A stretch of 64,000 nt of DNA, from contig JAGXTF010000075.1 of assembly GCA_018333525.1 (NCBI GenBank), positions 1-64,000 of the forward strand, given 5' to 3'. Shown here one piece after another: positions 53,291 through 61,665 of this stretch. Numbering within the stretch: the stretch's first letter is position 1; each line of letters begins with the position of its first letter. Made by a program: the position numbers and the translations under genes. Source of the DNA: Bacteroidota bacterium. GTDB taxonomy: Bacteria; Bacteroidota; Bacteroidia; NS11-12g; UBA955. Under the pieces are notes generated by a model. That model did not search any database, was not told the origin of the DNA, and saw only the letters and a list, made by a program, of their open reading frames with translations.

Positions 53291-53298
53291 TAATTTTG
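53291..53298 (+). promoter_or_regulatory. Promoter -7 box of the DUF3127 gene (TAATTTTG)
   Basis: TAATTTTG matches TAnnTTTG and ends 4 bases before the ATG at 53303. Confidence 0.45.
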
Positions 53299-53302
53299 TA
53301 GC

Positions 53303-53680
53303 ATGGAGATCACAGGAAAGATCGTGCAATTATTGCCAAAACAGAGTGGACAGAGCCAAAAAGGTACCTGGGAAAAGCAGGATTACATTCTGGAAACAGA
53401 AGGGCAGTATCCCAAAAAAGTATGTTTTAATCTTTGGGGTGATAAAATAGCGCAATTTGGAATTCAGGAAAACGACCAGGTAATGGTAAGTTTTGACTTG
53501 GAAAGTCGCGAGTACAATGGCCGCTGGTATACCGATGTTCGGGCATGGAATGTAAAGAAAGTTGGCGCCGCCCAACCAGTATCCAGCGCTCCGGAAGATT
53601 TGGCTTTCAGTCCTTTTGAAGAAGGTGGAGATCCATTTGCTGCCGACAATAGCAGCGGTGGAGATGACCTGCCGTTTTAA
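53303..53680 (+). CDS. DUF3127 OB-fold-like protein
   Basis: 125 residues. Core DUF3127 domain about 1-90: EITGKIVQLLPKQSGQSQKGTW, YPKKVCFNLWGDK, NDQVMVSFDLESREYNGRWYTDVRAWNVKK. The tail is acidic and ends DDLPF, like the tip of single-stranded DNA-binding proteins that recruits repair partners. This suggests, but does not show, a role in DNA metabolism. Single gene with its own promoter-like box. Confidence 0.87.
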   Translation: MEITGKIVQLLPKQSGQSQKGTWEKQDYILETEGQYPKKVCFNLWGDKIAQFGIQENDQVMVSFDLESREYNGRWYTDVRAWNVKKVGAAQPVSSAPEDLAFSPFEEGGDPFAADNSSGGDDLPF

Positions 53681-53827
53681 TAATTTTCTTTTTTAATTCA
53701 TTCCATTTGTTCAAATGGAAGGCTTTATTGCATCAACTTTGATGCAATTTTAACCATACATATTTAATAAAGTCACACTTTTATTCCGGAAGTTAGTATT
53801 AAACCAAAAGCAACATGTCATTTTAAC

Positions 53828-54084
53828 TTTTTCCACCTTTGGCATTGCCCAAAGGTGGAGCCAAAAGCTAGGCCCTCGGATAAAAAGCTGAAAAACTACG
53901 ATTTGGATTTTCCACGCCGCTAAGGTTTTTGTCGAGGGGATGCAACGCTAAAATTCGCACTTATTGACAAAAACTGCAGCGGCTTCCTGCGCCCTTGCTT
54001 ACGCCGGGCCGTCCCTGCGCGCAAATCCTGCATCTTGTTTTTCTACGCTTTTTCTCCGGATGGGCCATCACCGGGTTGCAACAA
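53828..54084 (+). repeat. Intergenic repeat element, forward copy
   Basis: Starts with the hairpin CCACCTTTGG cattg CCcAAAGGTGG (53833-53858) followed by AGCC, and ends with CCGGGTTGCAAC (54071-54082). GC-rich interior (CCTGCGCCCTTGCTTACGCC and similar) has no gene. A facing copy of the same design lies at 54172-54345. Confidence 0.6.
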
Positions 54085-54171
54085 GTATGAATAAAATTTG
54101 TAATTGGAACACATTTTAACTTAGAACAAAAAATGTTAAAATTCGTTTCCTAATTATTGTTCTTAAATAAG

Positions 54172-54345
54172 CGTTGCAACCCGGCTTTAGCTGGCAGCAG
54201 CGTGCGAAAGGGCGCGAAACCCGTGCGGAGCGAAGCGGAGTAAGGGCGAAAGCTTGAGAGCGCCCTGAGCTGACTTCGGTCCGAAATGACGCCTTTGCCA
54301 GCTAAGAGTTTGGGCTCCACCCTTTTCGGCAAAAGGGTGGATTAA
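54172..54345 (-). repeat. Intergenic repeat element, inverted copy
   Basis: On the minus strand it starts with CCACCCTTTT gccg AAAAGGGTGG (54317-54340), then AGCC, and ends with CCGGGTTGCAAC (54173-54184). Same layout as the forward copy at 53828-54084 but a different interior. Small open frames across it (60-80 codons) are artefacts. Confidence 0.6.
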
Positions 54346-54697
54346 AAATAAATTTACTTTCACAAAAAATATTGTTTTCATTTTAATTGCACGACGCATA
54401 AAAAGAAATTTATTAAAGAAAAAAAACAACAAGAAAGGTTGCCCATAGGCATCCCTTTCCTGAATCAGGAATCAAACTGCCGCTTTCCCGCGTTCCTCAG
54501 CTCCCGGCAGTGCTCTGCGGGCTGATGGGTCCAGTTTATCGTTAATTGTTTGGTGGACCAGCAGCTGCGTTCAATTATAATAACGCAAAACCCGTGCAAA
54601 AGATTTTATTAGAACATTGGAATTACATTTTAATGAAGAATTCCCATATCGTGAAAACAGTAGTGCGCTGTAAGTCAATTACTTCAATAAATATTAT
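54346..54697. other. Gene-free stretch between repeats and nnrDE
   Basis: About 350 bases with no gene, RNA gene or clear terminator recognised. A small palindrome TTCCTGA a TCAGGAA lies near 54466-54481. Confidence 0.4.
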
Positions 54698-56122
54698 TTA
54701 TACTGTTTCTCCCAGACCACACAAATACATAGCAGCCATGCAAGCCATTTTGGGGTCTGAAGTTCTGGCCATCCAGGCCGCAATTGCTCCGGTGAGTGTA
54801 TCTCCGCTGCCACCCTGCGAAAGTTCAGGCCCTCCGCTGCCATTAAATACGATAGAACCATCCGGACAAATCAATGCAGAATATTTGTCCTTAGCCAAAA
54901 TATAGATTTGTTTGGATTGGCATACCTCTCTTGCCTTTTGAAATTTGTCTGAAGTGTGATTGAAAATCCCAAATAATCTGGTGAATTCTCCCGGATGCGG
55001 AGTGAGAATACTTCCGGGTAAAACATATTTCCAAAAGCCCTCATTTTCTGCCAGAATATTCAATGCATCTGCATCCAGAATTACCGGTTTATTCCAGGTT
55101 TTGAGAATGATTTTCAGGAATTCCGTGGATTCTGAATCCAGTCCCAATCCGGGACCAATTGCAAGTGTGGTGAAATTTTTATCGTTTACATGAAATGCAT
55201 TTTCAACAATTAATTTTTTTGCGATATGCATGGCCTTTGGAATATTCGCCAGGTATAATTTTGCTCCTGCCGGTGCAAATGCAGTGGTCAAACCTGCCCC
55301 ATGTTGAATACAGGAATTTGCTGCCAGGGCAATGGCTCCGTGCATCCCATTGTTGCCGCCGATGAGCAAAACATGTCCTGAATTACCCTTGTGTCCGTGT
55401 TCCGGTTTTTGGGGAATTGCCCGTAAAATATTTTTTATGTGTTGGGCTTCTGCAGATAAAAAATATTCCTCTGTTGGAGCATCCTTGATTTTTATTCCCG
55501 CATTTGCAATTCGGAAACTAATTTTATTTTCCGGATAAAAAAATGAGGGTTTGGGAGCTTCAATGGTATAAGTTATTTTGGAATGTACAAAAGAGTTGTA
55601 GGGCTGAAAACCTTTATCCAGAAGGCCGCTTGGCATGTCAATGGAATAAACGGTACCGCTAAAGTTGTTGATGATTTGAATGCATTTCAAAAACAAATCA
55701 GTAGCAATATGCTGCATTCCGGTTCCAAAAATGGCATCCAAAACTATGTCGCATTTTTCGAAATCAAGCTGATTCGGATCTTCAATATCTTGCACCAGAT
55801 CAGCTTTATATTGCATCAATAATTGGTAATAAAAGGTATGATCGGCAGAGATATTTTTGCCGAAAATAGTTCTATATATTTTTACATCAAAACCATCGCG
55901 AAGCAGCATGAGAGCGATACATAAGCCATCTCCACCATTATTTCCGGGACCGCAAACTATTGCAATTTTTTGCCTTGCATTTAATTCAGGAATTAATTTA
56001 TTATAAATCCCACGAGAAGCTCTTTCCATTAAATCAATTCCCGAAATGGGTTCTTCCGCAATGGTTTTTGCATCGCATTCCCTCATGGTATTTCCCGTTA
56101 AAACCGGAATCAGAAAGTCCAT
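54698..56122 (-). CDS. nnrDE: Bifunctional NAD(P)HX epimerase / ADP-dependent dehydratase
   Basis: 474 residues. The N-terminal YjeF epimerase domain (1-215) has CGPGNNGGDGLCIALML and DAIFGTGM; the C-terminal carbohydrate-kinase-like dehydratase domain (225-474) has GHKGNSGHVLLIGGNNGMHGAIALAA, LDADALNILAEN, ILTPHPGEFTRLFG and GGPELSQGGSGDTLTGAIAAWM. Together they repair hydrated NADH and NADPH. Slightly short at the C-terminus but all motifs are present. The start lies inside the lipid kinase gene (13-base overlap), in a leftward operon. Confidence 0.93.
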   Translation of the reverse strand: MDFLIPVLTGNTMRECDAKTIAEEPISGIDLMERASRGIYNKLIPELNARQKIAIVCGPGNNGGDGLCIALMLLRDGFDVKIYRTIFGKNISADHTFYYQLLMQYKADLVQDIEDPNQLDFEKCDIVLDAIFGTGMQHIATDLFLKCIQIINNFSGTVYSIDMPSGLLDKGFQPYNSFVHSKITYTIEAPKPSFFYPENKISFRIANAGIKIKDAPTEEYFLSAEAQHIKNILRAIPQKPEHGHKGNSGHVLLIGGNNGMHGAIALAANSCIQHGAGLTTAFAPAGAKLYLANIPKAMHIAKKLIVENAFHVNDKNFTTLAIGPGLGLDSESTEFLKIILKTWNKPVILDADALNILAENEGFWKYVLPGSILTPHPGEFTRLFGIFNHTSDKFQKAREVCQSKQIYILAKDKYSALICPDGSIVFNGSGGPELSQGGSGDTLTGAIAAWMARTSDPKMACMAAMYLCGLGETV

Positions 56123-56991
56123 ATATTCAGACTTTTGGGAATAACATGTACTTCTGCCAGCTTACTTACAAATCCTATTGCTTCTCCATCGACATGCATG
56201 GGTTTTCGACCTTCAAATTCCATCACAAAACTCGCACCGCTAATGCGATAAATATCCGGGCTTTTTGAAACCGTATTTGACGCAAAGCGAAAACCGAGAG
56301 ATGGAATTTTTACCGGGCTCATTTTTTTAAAAATTACTGCATTTAAAGTTCCATCATCATCACGCGCACCGGATTCAACGCGAAAATTATTTCCCCATTG
56401 GCTGCCATTGCAAAAATCTACCATCCAGGTTTCACCCTGCCATATGCTGTTTTCATTGCTCACCACGGCTTCAAATGGCTCCATTCTCAGATTGCGCACC
56501 ACAGTGGTGGTATAGCCGCGCAATCCACGGCGTTTGGTACCCTTAAATGCGTGGCTGATTTTTGCGGCAAATCCAATTCCCGCAATATTCAAAAAATGTA
56601 TGCCATTGATGGTTCCGGTATCGCGTTTGCTGATTTGTGGATTCTCTATTATTTCCAGTGCTTTATTCCATTTTAAAGGAATGCTGTGATGCCTTGCAAA
56701 TCCATTTCCTGAACCCAGCGGAATCATTGCCAGTGCAGTATCCGTTCCCAATAATTGTTTGCTGATGAGATTTAAAGTTCCATCTCCGCCACATCCAAAT
56801 ACCGCTTCAAAATTATGCTTTGCAAGATCCGCGGTGATTTCGCTAACTTCTTCGGAACTTCTGGTTTTATATAGCGCTTTCGGATTGTTTTTTTGTAAAT
56901 AATGGATTAATTCAGTGGCCTGTTTTCTTGAAGCCACAGTTCCCGCTTCCGGATTGATGAGAAATGCAATTTTATTGTGTTTCAAATTCAA
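56110..56991 (-). CDS. Diacylglycerol kinase-family lipid kinase
   Basis: 293 residues. Catalytic domain signatures: FLINPEAGTV at residue 10, FGCGGDGTLNLISKQLL (GGDGT nucleotide loop), and IPLGSGNGFARHHSIP. The C-terminal half has FCNGSQWGNNFRVESGARDDDGTLNAVIFKKM, usual for YegS/BmrU-type lipid kinases that phosphorylate diacylglycerol, sphingoid or related lipids. Start is TTG within the DUF4159 stop (TTGA, 4-base overlap), second to last gene of the operon. Confidence 0.88.
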   Translation of the reverse strand: MNLKHNKIAFLINPEAGTVASRKQATELIHYLQKNNPKALYKTRSSEEVSEITADLAKHNFEAVFGCGGDGTLNLISKQLLGTDTALAMIPLGSGNGFARHHSIPLKWNKALEIIENPQISKRDTGTINGIHFLNIAGIGFAAKISHAFKGTKRRGLRGYTTTVVRNLRMEPFEAVVSNENSIWQGETWMVDFCNGSQWGNNFRVESGARDDDGTLNAVIFKKMSPVKIPSLGFRFASNTVSKSPDIYRISGASFVMEFEGRKPMHVDGEAIGFVSKLAEVHVIPKSLNIWTF

Positions 56992-57722
56992 TTGTTAAAG
57001 GAATATTGAATCAGATTTGCACCCATTTGCAATGCTTTAGCGCGAATGGTTTCCGGATCGTTATATACCTCGGCATCTTCCCAACCATTTCCCAAATCGC
57101 ATTGGTAATCATAAAAACAAACCAACCTCCCCTCATGGATCAAACCAAAGCCCTGTGCAGGTTTGCCATCGTGCTCATGCACTTTAATCAGTCCGGTTGG
57201 GAATGAATAGGATTGGTTATAAACCGGATGTGAAAATGGCAATTCCACAAACTGCAATTCGGGAAAAACTTTTTTCATTTCCTTGCGAATATATTTATCC
57301 AATCCATAATTGTCGCAGATGTGCAAAAAGCCACCGCTGGTAAGATAGTTGCGCAGGTTGTTCGCTTCTGCATCTGTGAATATTACATTGCCATGGCCGG
57401 TCATAAAAACAAAACTGTAATTAAATATATCCGGAGACCCTGCATCCACTTGTTGCTCTTCCGGATCTATTCCAGTGCCAATATTACGGTTACAAAAAAC
57501 CGCCAGATTTTTTAAAGCTGTTCTGCTGCTATACCAATCTCCGCCTCCATTGTATTTAAGTCTGGCGAGCTTCACAGAATATGAAGCCTGTTGCTTCGAA
57601 GCTGCAATAAAGGCTACACCGGTAAATACAGCTACTGCGGATATCCAAAACCACTTTTTATTAAACGGAATCATCACCAAAGCGAATTTAACTGTTTTTA
57701 AGGAATCCTGTAAAGATTTCAT
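56988..57722 (-). CDS. DUF4159 domain membrane-anchored protein
   Basis: 244 residues from the ATG at 57722, chosen because it overlaps the upstream stop by 4 bases (ATGA); the longer frame begins in unrelated sequence. One N-terminal span (WFWISAVAVFTGVAFIAAS), then the DUF4159 domain: VKLARLKYNGGGDWYSSRTALKNLAVFCNRN, FVFMTGHGNVIFTDAEANNLRNYLTSGGFLHICDNYG, FRKEM-like IRKEMKKVFPELQFVELPFSHPVY and CDLGNGWEDAEVYND. The fold is related to class I glutamine amidotransferase-like / ThuA domains. Function unknown. Shares an operon with the polytopic protein and lipid kinase. Confidence 0.82.
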   Translation of the reverse strand: MKSLQDSLKTVKFALVMIPFNKKWFWISAVAVFTGVAFIAASKQQASYSVKLARLKYNGGGDWYSSRTALKNLAVFCNRNIGTGIDPEEQQVDAGSPDIFNYSFVFMTGHGNVIFTDAEANNLRNYLTSGGFLHICDNYGLDKYIRKEMKKVFPELQFVELPFSHPVYNQSYSFPTGLIKVHEHDGKPAQGFGLIHEGRLVCFYDYQCDLGNGWEDAEVYNDPETIRAKALQMGANLIQYSFNN

Positions 57723-58990
57723 ATCCCAATTCCATAGAAAAGGTAAACCCCTGCAAAATTTGAGAAGATGGACCAGAGCAATGGAATTACAGACGCATAT
57801 TTCATCCATTTCTTGTTGGGATACCAATGAAATAATATAACAATTGGGATGATTAGAAAAAACTGATAATCCAGACTATATCGGGAGGCAAACTGCACCC
57901 AACCCGGACCCATTATACTGAATACCAATAATGCTATACAGACGGAAGAAATCAACGATGTAACAAACAGCCAGTTCAACATTAATTTCGTTTTCCATTG
58001 AAAGAAAATCAATATCACCGCAGGAATTAAAAATAAGAATACAGGTGAATTCCACAAAAGTCCGAAACCGTCATAATCCATTAGCAGCAAAGGGAATGCG
58101 GCCTGAAACTTTGGAAATTTCAATACTTCTATAAAAAAGTTTTCCGGAATATAGTGAAAGGAAAAAAATCCAAAATTCTCAAAATTCTCTTTAAAATAAG
58201 GATGAATATTTTGATAATACAATCCATTGTTCATTACATCTCCAAAGCGTGCATAATTGTACCAGCCGTTTAGAATAAAGGCAAGAAGTATTGGAATACC
58301 AAAGGAAATACTGTGTTGAAACCATTTAATTTTTCCAAATTTGTAAGCATAAATACACACAAAAAAAGGAATGGAAAATATCAGGTGATTTCTGGAAAAA
58401 ACTGCCCCTGCAAATAACAAACCTGAAAGCAGAATACCAGTTTTCCCTTTTGCAATTAACAACATATAAATAGAGGTAAGCAATACCAGTTGCGCTACTA
58501 CCTGGGCAAAAAACCAAACCGAACTGTTCATGGACATGTAGAAATGTACAGTGCCCAGTCCCCAAAATATTCCAAACCAGGCAATGAGATTATCAGAAAT
58601 ATTCAGTTGAAACCATTTCGCCATTTGTTTCAATACGAGCATAAAAAATAAAACATTTAAAAAGCCAATGATGGAAACAATGAGATCATCGGGAGTATTT
58701 AAGCCGAAAATGGCCACCCAAGGCATATAAATAATGGCTGGAACCGGAGGCCAGTACAGGTAGTTCTTGCCATGGAATTCGCTGAGATCATGGCAGTCCG
58801 GATAGGCAGGACAACGCACATCGGTATGGCCATGAAGAAATGAGTAGGCTAAATCTTTGAAATAGTGAAATCCGTTGGATTCTGTTCTAAAATGAAAATA
58901 CTCCGGCAAGAATATTCCGGAATAAAATAACCATACCAATAATGCAACTAAAATGAATTTCAGATAGTATGGAATGGGAATCATTTTCAT
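57719..58990 (-). CDS. Polytopic membrane protein, possible GT-C-type glycosyltransferase
   Basis: 423 residues with about ten hydrophobic spans. An early loop has FHYFKDLAYSFLHGHTDVRCPAYPDCHDLSEFHGKNYLYWPPVPAIIYMPWV, whose Asp, His and YLYWPP pattern resembles the first periplasmic loop of GT-C (PMT/GT39-like) enzymes. Later spans include ILLSGLLFAGAVFSRNHLIFSIPFFV, where the Arg-Asn-His after the span is also usual for the class. The donor would be a polyprenyl-phosphate sugar, fitting uppP 48 bases upstream. Assignment is tentative. Confidence 0.55.
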   Translation of the reverse strand: MKMIPIPYYLKFILVALLVWLFYSGIFLPEYFHFRTESNGFHYFKDLAYSFLHGHTDVRCPAYPDCHDLSEFHGKNYLYWPPVPAIIYMPWVAIFGLNTPDDLIVSIIGFLNVLFFMLVLKQMAKWFQLNISDNLIAWFGIFWGLGTVHFYMSMNSSVWFFAQVVAQLVLLTSIYMLLIAKGKTGILLSGLLFAGAVFSRNHLIFSIPFFVCIYAYKFGKIKWFQHSISFGIPILLAFILNGWYNYARFGDVMNNGLYYQNIHPYFKENFENFGFFSFHYIPENFFIEVLKFPKFQAAFPLLLMDYDGFGLLWNSPVFLFLIPAVILIFFQWKTKLMLNWLFVTSLISSVCIALLVFSIMGPGWVQFASRYSLDYQFFLIIPIVILFHWYPNKKWMKYASVIPLLWSIFSNFAGVYLFYGIGI

Positions 58991-59038
58991 TTTTATACAG
59001 ATTGGTGTATATAATTTACCTGCGAAATTCCGGTAAAA

Positions 59039-59806
59039 TCAACGCATCCAAAGGAATGCCAAAAAAGCACATCCAACAAGGATACGGTAGATTCCAAATG
59101 CTGCAAAACCTTGTTTTTTTACCAGATTAATAAAGAATTTAATTGCAATTACAGCAGTAATAAAACTGAGTACATTTCCGATGGCGATATCCTTCAACTG
59201 TGATTCAGAAAGTACATCCCAATTTTTGAGTAATTTATACAGACCAGCTGCGGTTAGAGTTGGCACAGCCAGGAAAAAGGAAAATTCTGTAGCCGCAACT
59301 CTGTTTAATTTACAACCCAATGCACCGGCAATACTTGCGGCACTTCTGGATACCCCCGGAATCATGGCAATGCTCTGTACAATGCCAATCACAACTGCAT
59401 CCTTGTAACCCATTCCGTCTACCGTTTTTTCACCACCAGGAAGTAATTTCTGGATAAACAAAAGAAAAATTCCAATGATAATTAGCGTGAATCCAACAAT
59501 CACGGGTGTTTGTAGCATTTGTTCCAGAAAATCATCCAACAAGAGACCAAGAATGGCAGCGGGTATAAAACCTACAAGAAGTTTTAAATAGAAGGAATAG
59601 CTTTTGAAATTAAAAAATCTGCGCCAATAAAGGAAAACCACCGCTAAAATGGCTCCAAACTGTACGGAAATAATATAGGTATCGATATTCTCCAGCCTGA
59701 GCCCCAGTACTTCTCCGGTCATCATCAAATGACCTGTGGAACTTACGGGCAGGTATTCGGTAATCCCCTCAACTATAGCGAGGATCAGGTTTTGCAACCA
59801 GGTCAT
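59039..59806 (-). CDS. uppP: Undecaprenyl-diphosphate phosphatase
   Basis: 255 residues, eight hydrophobic segments. Active-site motifs VEGITEYLPVSSTGHLM (residues 12-28) and IPGVSRSAASIAGAL. Recycles undecaprenyl pyrophosphate to the monophosphate carrier needed for peptidoglycan and glycan export. Overlaps DUF3098 by 4 bases. Order ftsX, DUF3098, uppP is the standard Bacteroidota arrangement. Confidence 0.95.
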   Translation of the reverse strand: MTWLQNLILAIVEGITEYLPVSSTGHLMMTGEVLGLRLENIDTYIISVQFGAILAVVFLYWRRFFNFKSYSFYLKLLVGFIPAAILGLLLDDFLEQMLQTPVIVGFTLIIIGIFLLFIQKLLPGGEKTVDGMGYKDAVVIGIVQSIAMIPGVSRSAASIAGALGCKLNRVAATEFSFFLAVPTLTAAGLYKLLKNWDVLSESQLKDIAIGNVLSFITAVIAIKFFINLVKKQGFAAFGIYRILVGCAFLAFLWMR

Positions 59807-60084
59807 TCGGCTGCGTTATCTTCTTGTTTCTTTTCGCGATAAAAAATGGCGACAAATCCGAGACAGAATCCCAGGATTACCACTATAGGTGCAACTGTTG
59901 TGCGACGCATATCATAAATATCTCCGCTTTTGCCAGACATAATGATAAAGCCAAGCGTAATAACTGCCAAAGAAATCGCAGTGAAAATATAATTCATTTT
60001 GCCAAACAAGAAAGGAGCTTTGGAGAGGTCCTTTTTTGCATGAGTACCGGTTTGAACTTCCTGTTTGTGTTTGTTGGTGTGCAT
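59803..60084 (-). CDS. DUF3098 two-span membrane protein
   Basis: 93 residues. Two spans: YIFTAISLAVITLGFIIM and TVAPIVVILGFCLGFVAIFY; the family motif FGKMNY precedes the first and IYDMRRTTVAPIVV the second. Function unknown; always near ftsX and uppP in Bacteroidota, so probably linked to envelope growth. TGATG overlap with ftsX, ATGA overlap with uppP. Confidence 0.92.
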   Translation of the reverse strand: MHTNKHKQEVQTGTHAKKDLSKAPFLFGKMNYIFTAISLAVITLGFIIMSGKSGDIYDMRRTTVAPIVVILGFCLGFVAIFYREKKQEDNAAE

Positions 60085-60971
60085 CAGTATAAATTTTCGA
60101 TTTTACTGCGAAGATACTTACGGGTACTGAACCATGCACAAATAATCGCCAGGATTATTCCAAAAATCGCTATTCCGGTAAAAACGATTACGGCATATTG
60201 CCAGTTGATAAATGCCGCAAACTCGCGCATGGTGCCGAATTCCTTCCAAACATAGTGCAATCCGTACAGAATTCCTGCAAGGGCAAAACCGGCAATGGGG
60301 ATGGCCAATAAAGCATGTTTGAGAAACTTCAATAAAAACGGTCGTACAATGAAAGAATTGGTGGCCCCAACCAACTGCATGCTTTTGATTATAAAGCGAT
60401 TGGCGAATATGCTCAGCCTGGTACTGCTATTGATCAGGCCGATGGCGATAAGTGTAAATAATATTACAAGTACAAGAAGTATCCACTGGATTCGGTTTAC
60501 ATTTTTGTTAACGGATTCCACCAGATTTTTTTGGTAGACTACATCTTCAATAAAAGGGAAAGATTCAATTTCTCTGGCAACCGTTGCAATATTTGCCGGC
60601 TGTGCTTTTTCAGCCTTGAAGAATACTTCCAGGGATAATGGCAATTCAGATGCTTCCACATATTGCATGAAATCATCATCGTATTTATCACCCATTTGTT
60701 TCAACCCTTCTTCGCGGCTCACAAAATGACTGCGTTTCAGCCAGTCTTTTGTTTTCAATTCGTTTTCGAATTTGAAAACGGTTTGTTCAGAAACGCTGTC
60801 TTTGAAATAAATATCGATTCCGGAACCTTCAATAAGGCTGCGTGAAAGGCCATTGAAACCCAGTACGGAAAAGCCGAGAAGACCCAGCATAAACATGACC
60901 AGTGCCAGGCTCAGAATGCTTGGAAAAACCGAGGGTTTGCGTCTTCTAATTTTAGGAGCGGTTTCAGTCAC
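60084..60971 (-). CDS. ftsX: Cell division protein FtsX
   Basis: 295 residues from GTG. First span at about 16-38 (SILSLALVMFMLGLLGFSVLGFNGL), the periplasmic domain (IDIYFKDSVSEQ, FEIEN, SHFVSREEGLKQMGDKYDDDFMQYVEASELPLSLEVFF), then three further spans (WILLVLVILFTLIAIGLINS, HALLAIPIAGFALAGILYGL and IVFTGIAIFGIILAIICAWF) with RLSIFANRFIIKSMQLVGATNSFIVRPFL between. With FtsE it activates peptidoglycan hydrolases at the division site. FtsE is not next to it. Confidence 0.94.
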   Translation of the reverse strand: MTETAPKIRRRKPSVFPSILSLALVMFMLGLLGFSVLGFNGLSRSLIEGSGIDIYFKDSVSEQTVFKFENELKTKDWLKRSHFVSREEGLKQMGDKYDDDFMQYVEASELPLSLEVFFKAEKAQPANIATVAREIESFPFIEDVVYQKNLVESVNKNVNRIQWILLVLVILFTLIAIGLINSSTRLSIFANRFIIKSMQLVGATNSFIVRPFLLKFLKHALLAIPIAGFALAGILYGLHYVWKEFGTMREFAAFINWQYAVIVFTGIAIFGIILAIICAWFSTRKYLRSKIENLY

Positions 60972-61119
60972 AACGCGAAATACCGCCGTGATTGAATTTT
61001 AAACAAAGAAAGTTATCCTCAATGTGCGCATTACGTCATTAGATGAACTTACACGGATATGATGAGCAAAGGCTAAATGTATTCGGTGTATATTCTATAA
61101 ATTCGCCGCATAAAATTTT

Positions 61120-61653
61120 ATGACAGATTATCCAATTGGCACCAGAATTAAACATCCCAGTAAAGGCGAGGGTGTAATTATGACCGATACCGGCTCCTCT
61201 TACAGAATCTTTTTTTCTCCGGAATCCATACTTGAAATAGGAAAGGGCTTTGCCGGATTGGAACTGATTGAACTGGGCGCTCCTTCCGAAGCTCCTCTGA
61301 GTATGGAAAATATTGAAGAAGCACTGAAAAATATATTGGTAAAATACAGCGACTTCAGTGGAAAAGCGGAACTTGGAGGAAAATGGATAAAAGGCAATCT
61401 TGTCTTTGAACCCAACGATGCTTCCCTATCCGGTCATGAAATTCCGATTGAAACATTTTTTCATAAAGTGGTAATGGTGCGCGACAGGCTTAGGGTGCTG
61501 GAACAAAACGTCAACAGCCATTCCAAACTGGATGATGAAGATAAGGTAAATCTGCAGCAATATATTACCAGAGTATATGGCAGCCTTACGTCCTTTAACT
61601 TTCTTTTCAAAAACAAAAGCGACCATTTTGTGGGCGAATCTTCTAAAAAATAA
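61120..61653 (+). CDS. Conserved hypothetical cytoplasmic protein
   Basis: 177 residues, no signal or span. The first 50 residues look like a small SH3-type barrel (YPIGTRIKHPSKGEGVIMTDTGSSYRIFF, FAGLELIE); residues 60-170 hold ALKNILVKYSDFSGKAELGGKWIKGNLVFEPND, then ETFFHKVVMVRDRLRVLEQNVNSHSKLDDEDKVNLQQYITRVYGSLTSFNFLFK, a long helical part. Similar proteins are found in Bacteroidota but I know no function. Followed after 12 bases by the DUF4139 gene. Confidence 0.65.
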   Translation: MTDYPIGTRIKHPSKGEGVIMTDTGSSYRIFFSPESILEIGKGFAGLELIELGAPSEAPLSMENIEEALKNILVKYSDFSGKAELGGKWIKGNLVFEPNDASLSGHEIPIETFFHKVVMVRDRLRVLEQNVNSHSKLDDEDKVNLQQYITRVYGSLTSFNFLFKNKSDHFVGESSKK

Positions 61654-61665
61654 ATAAATAAACTT

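Noticed and set aside
54150-54432. Short frames of 60-80 codons near 54.2 kb
   Set aside because: They translate the inverted intergenic repeat and show no coding character.
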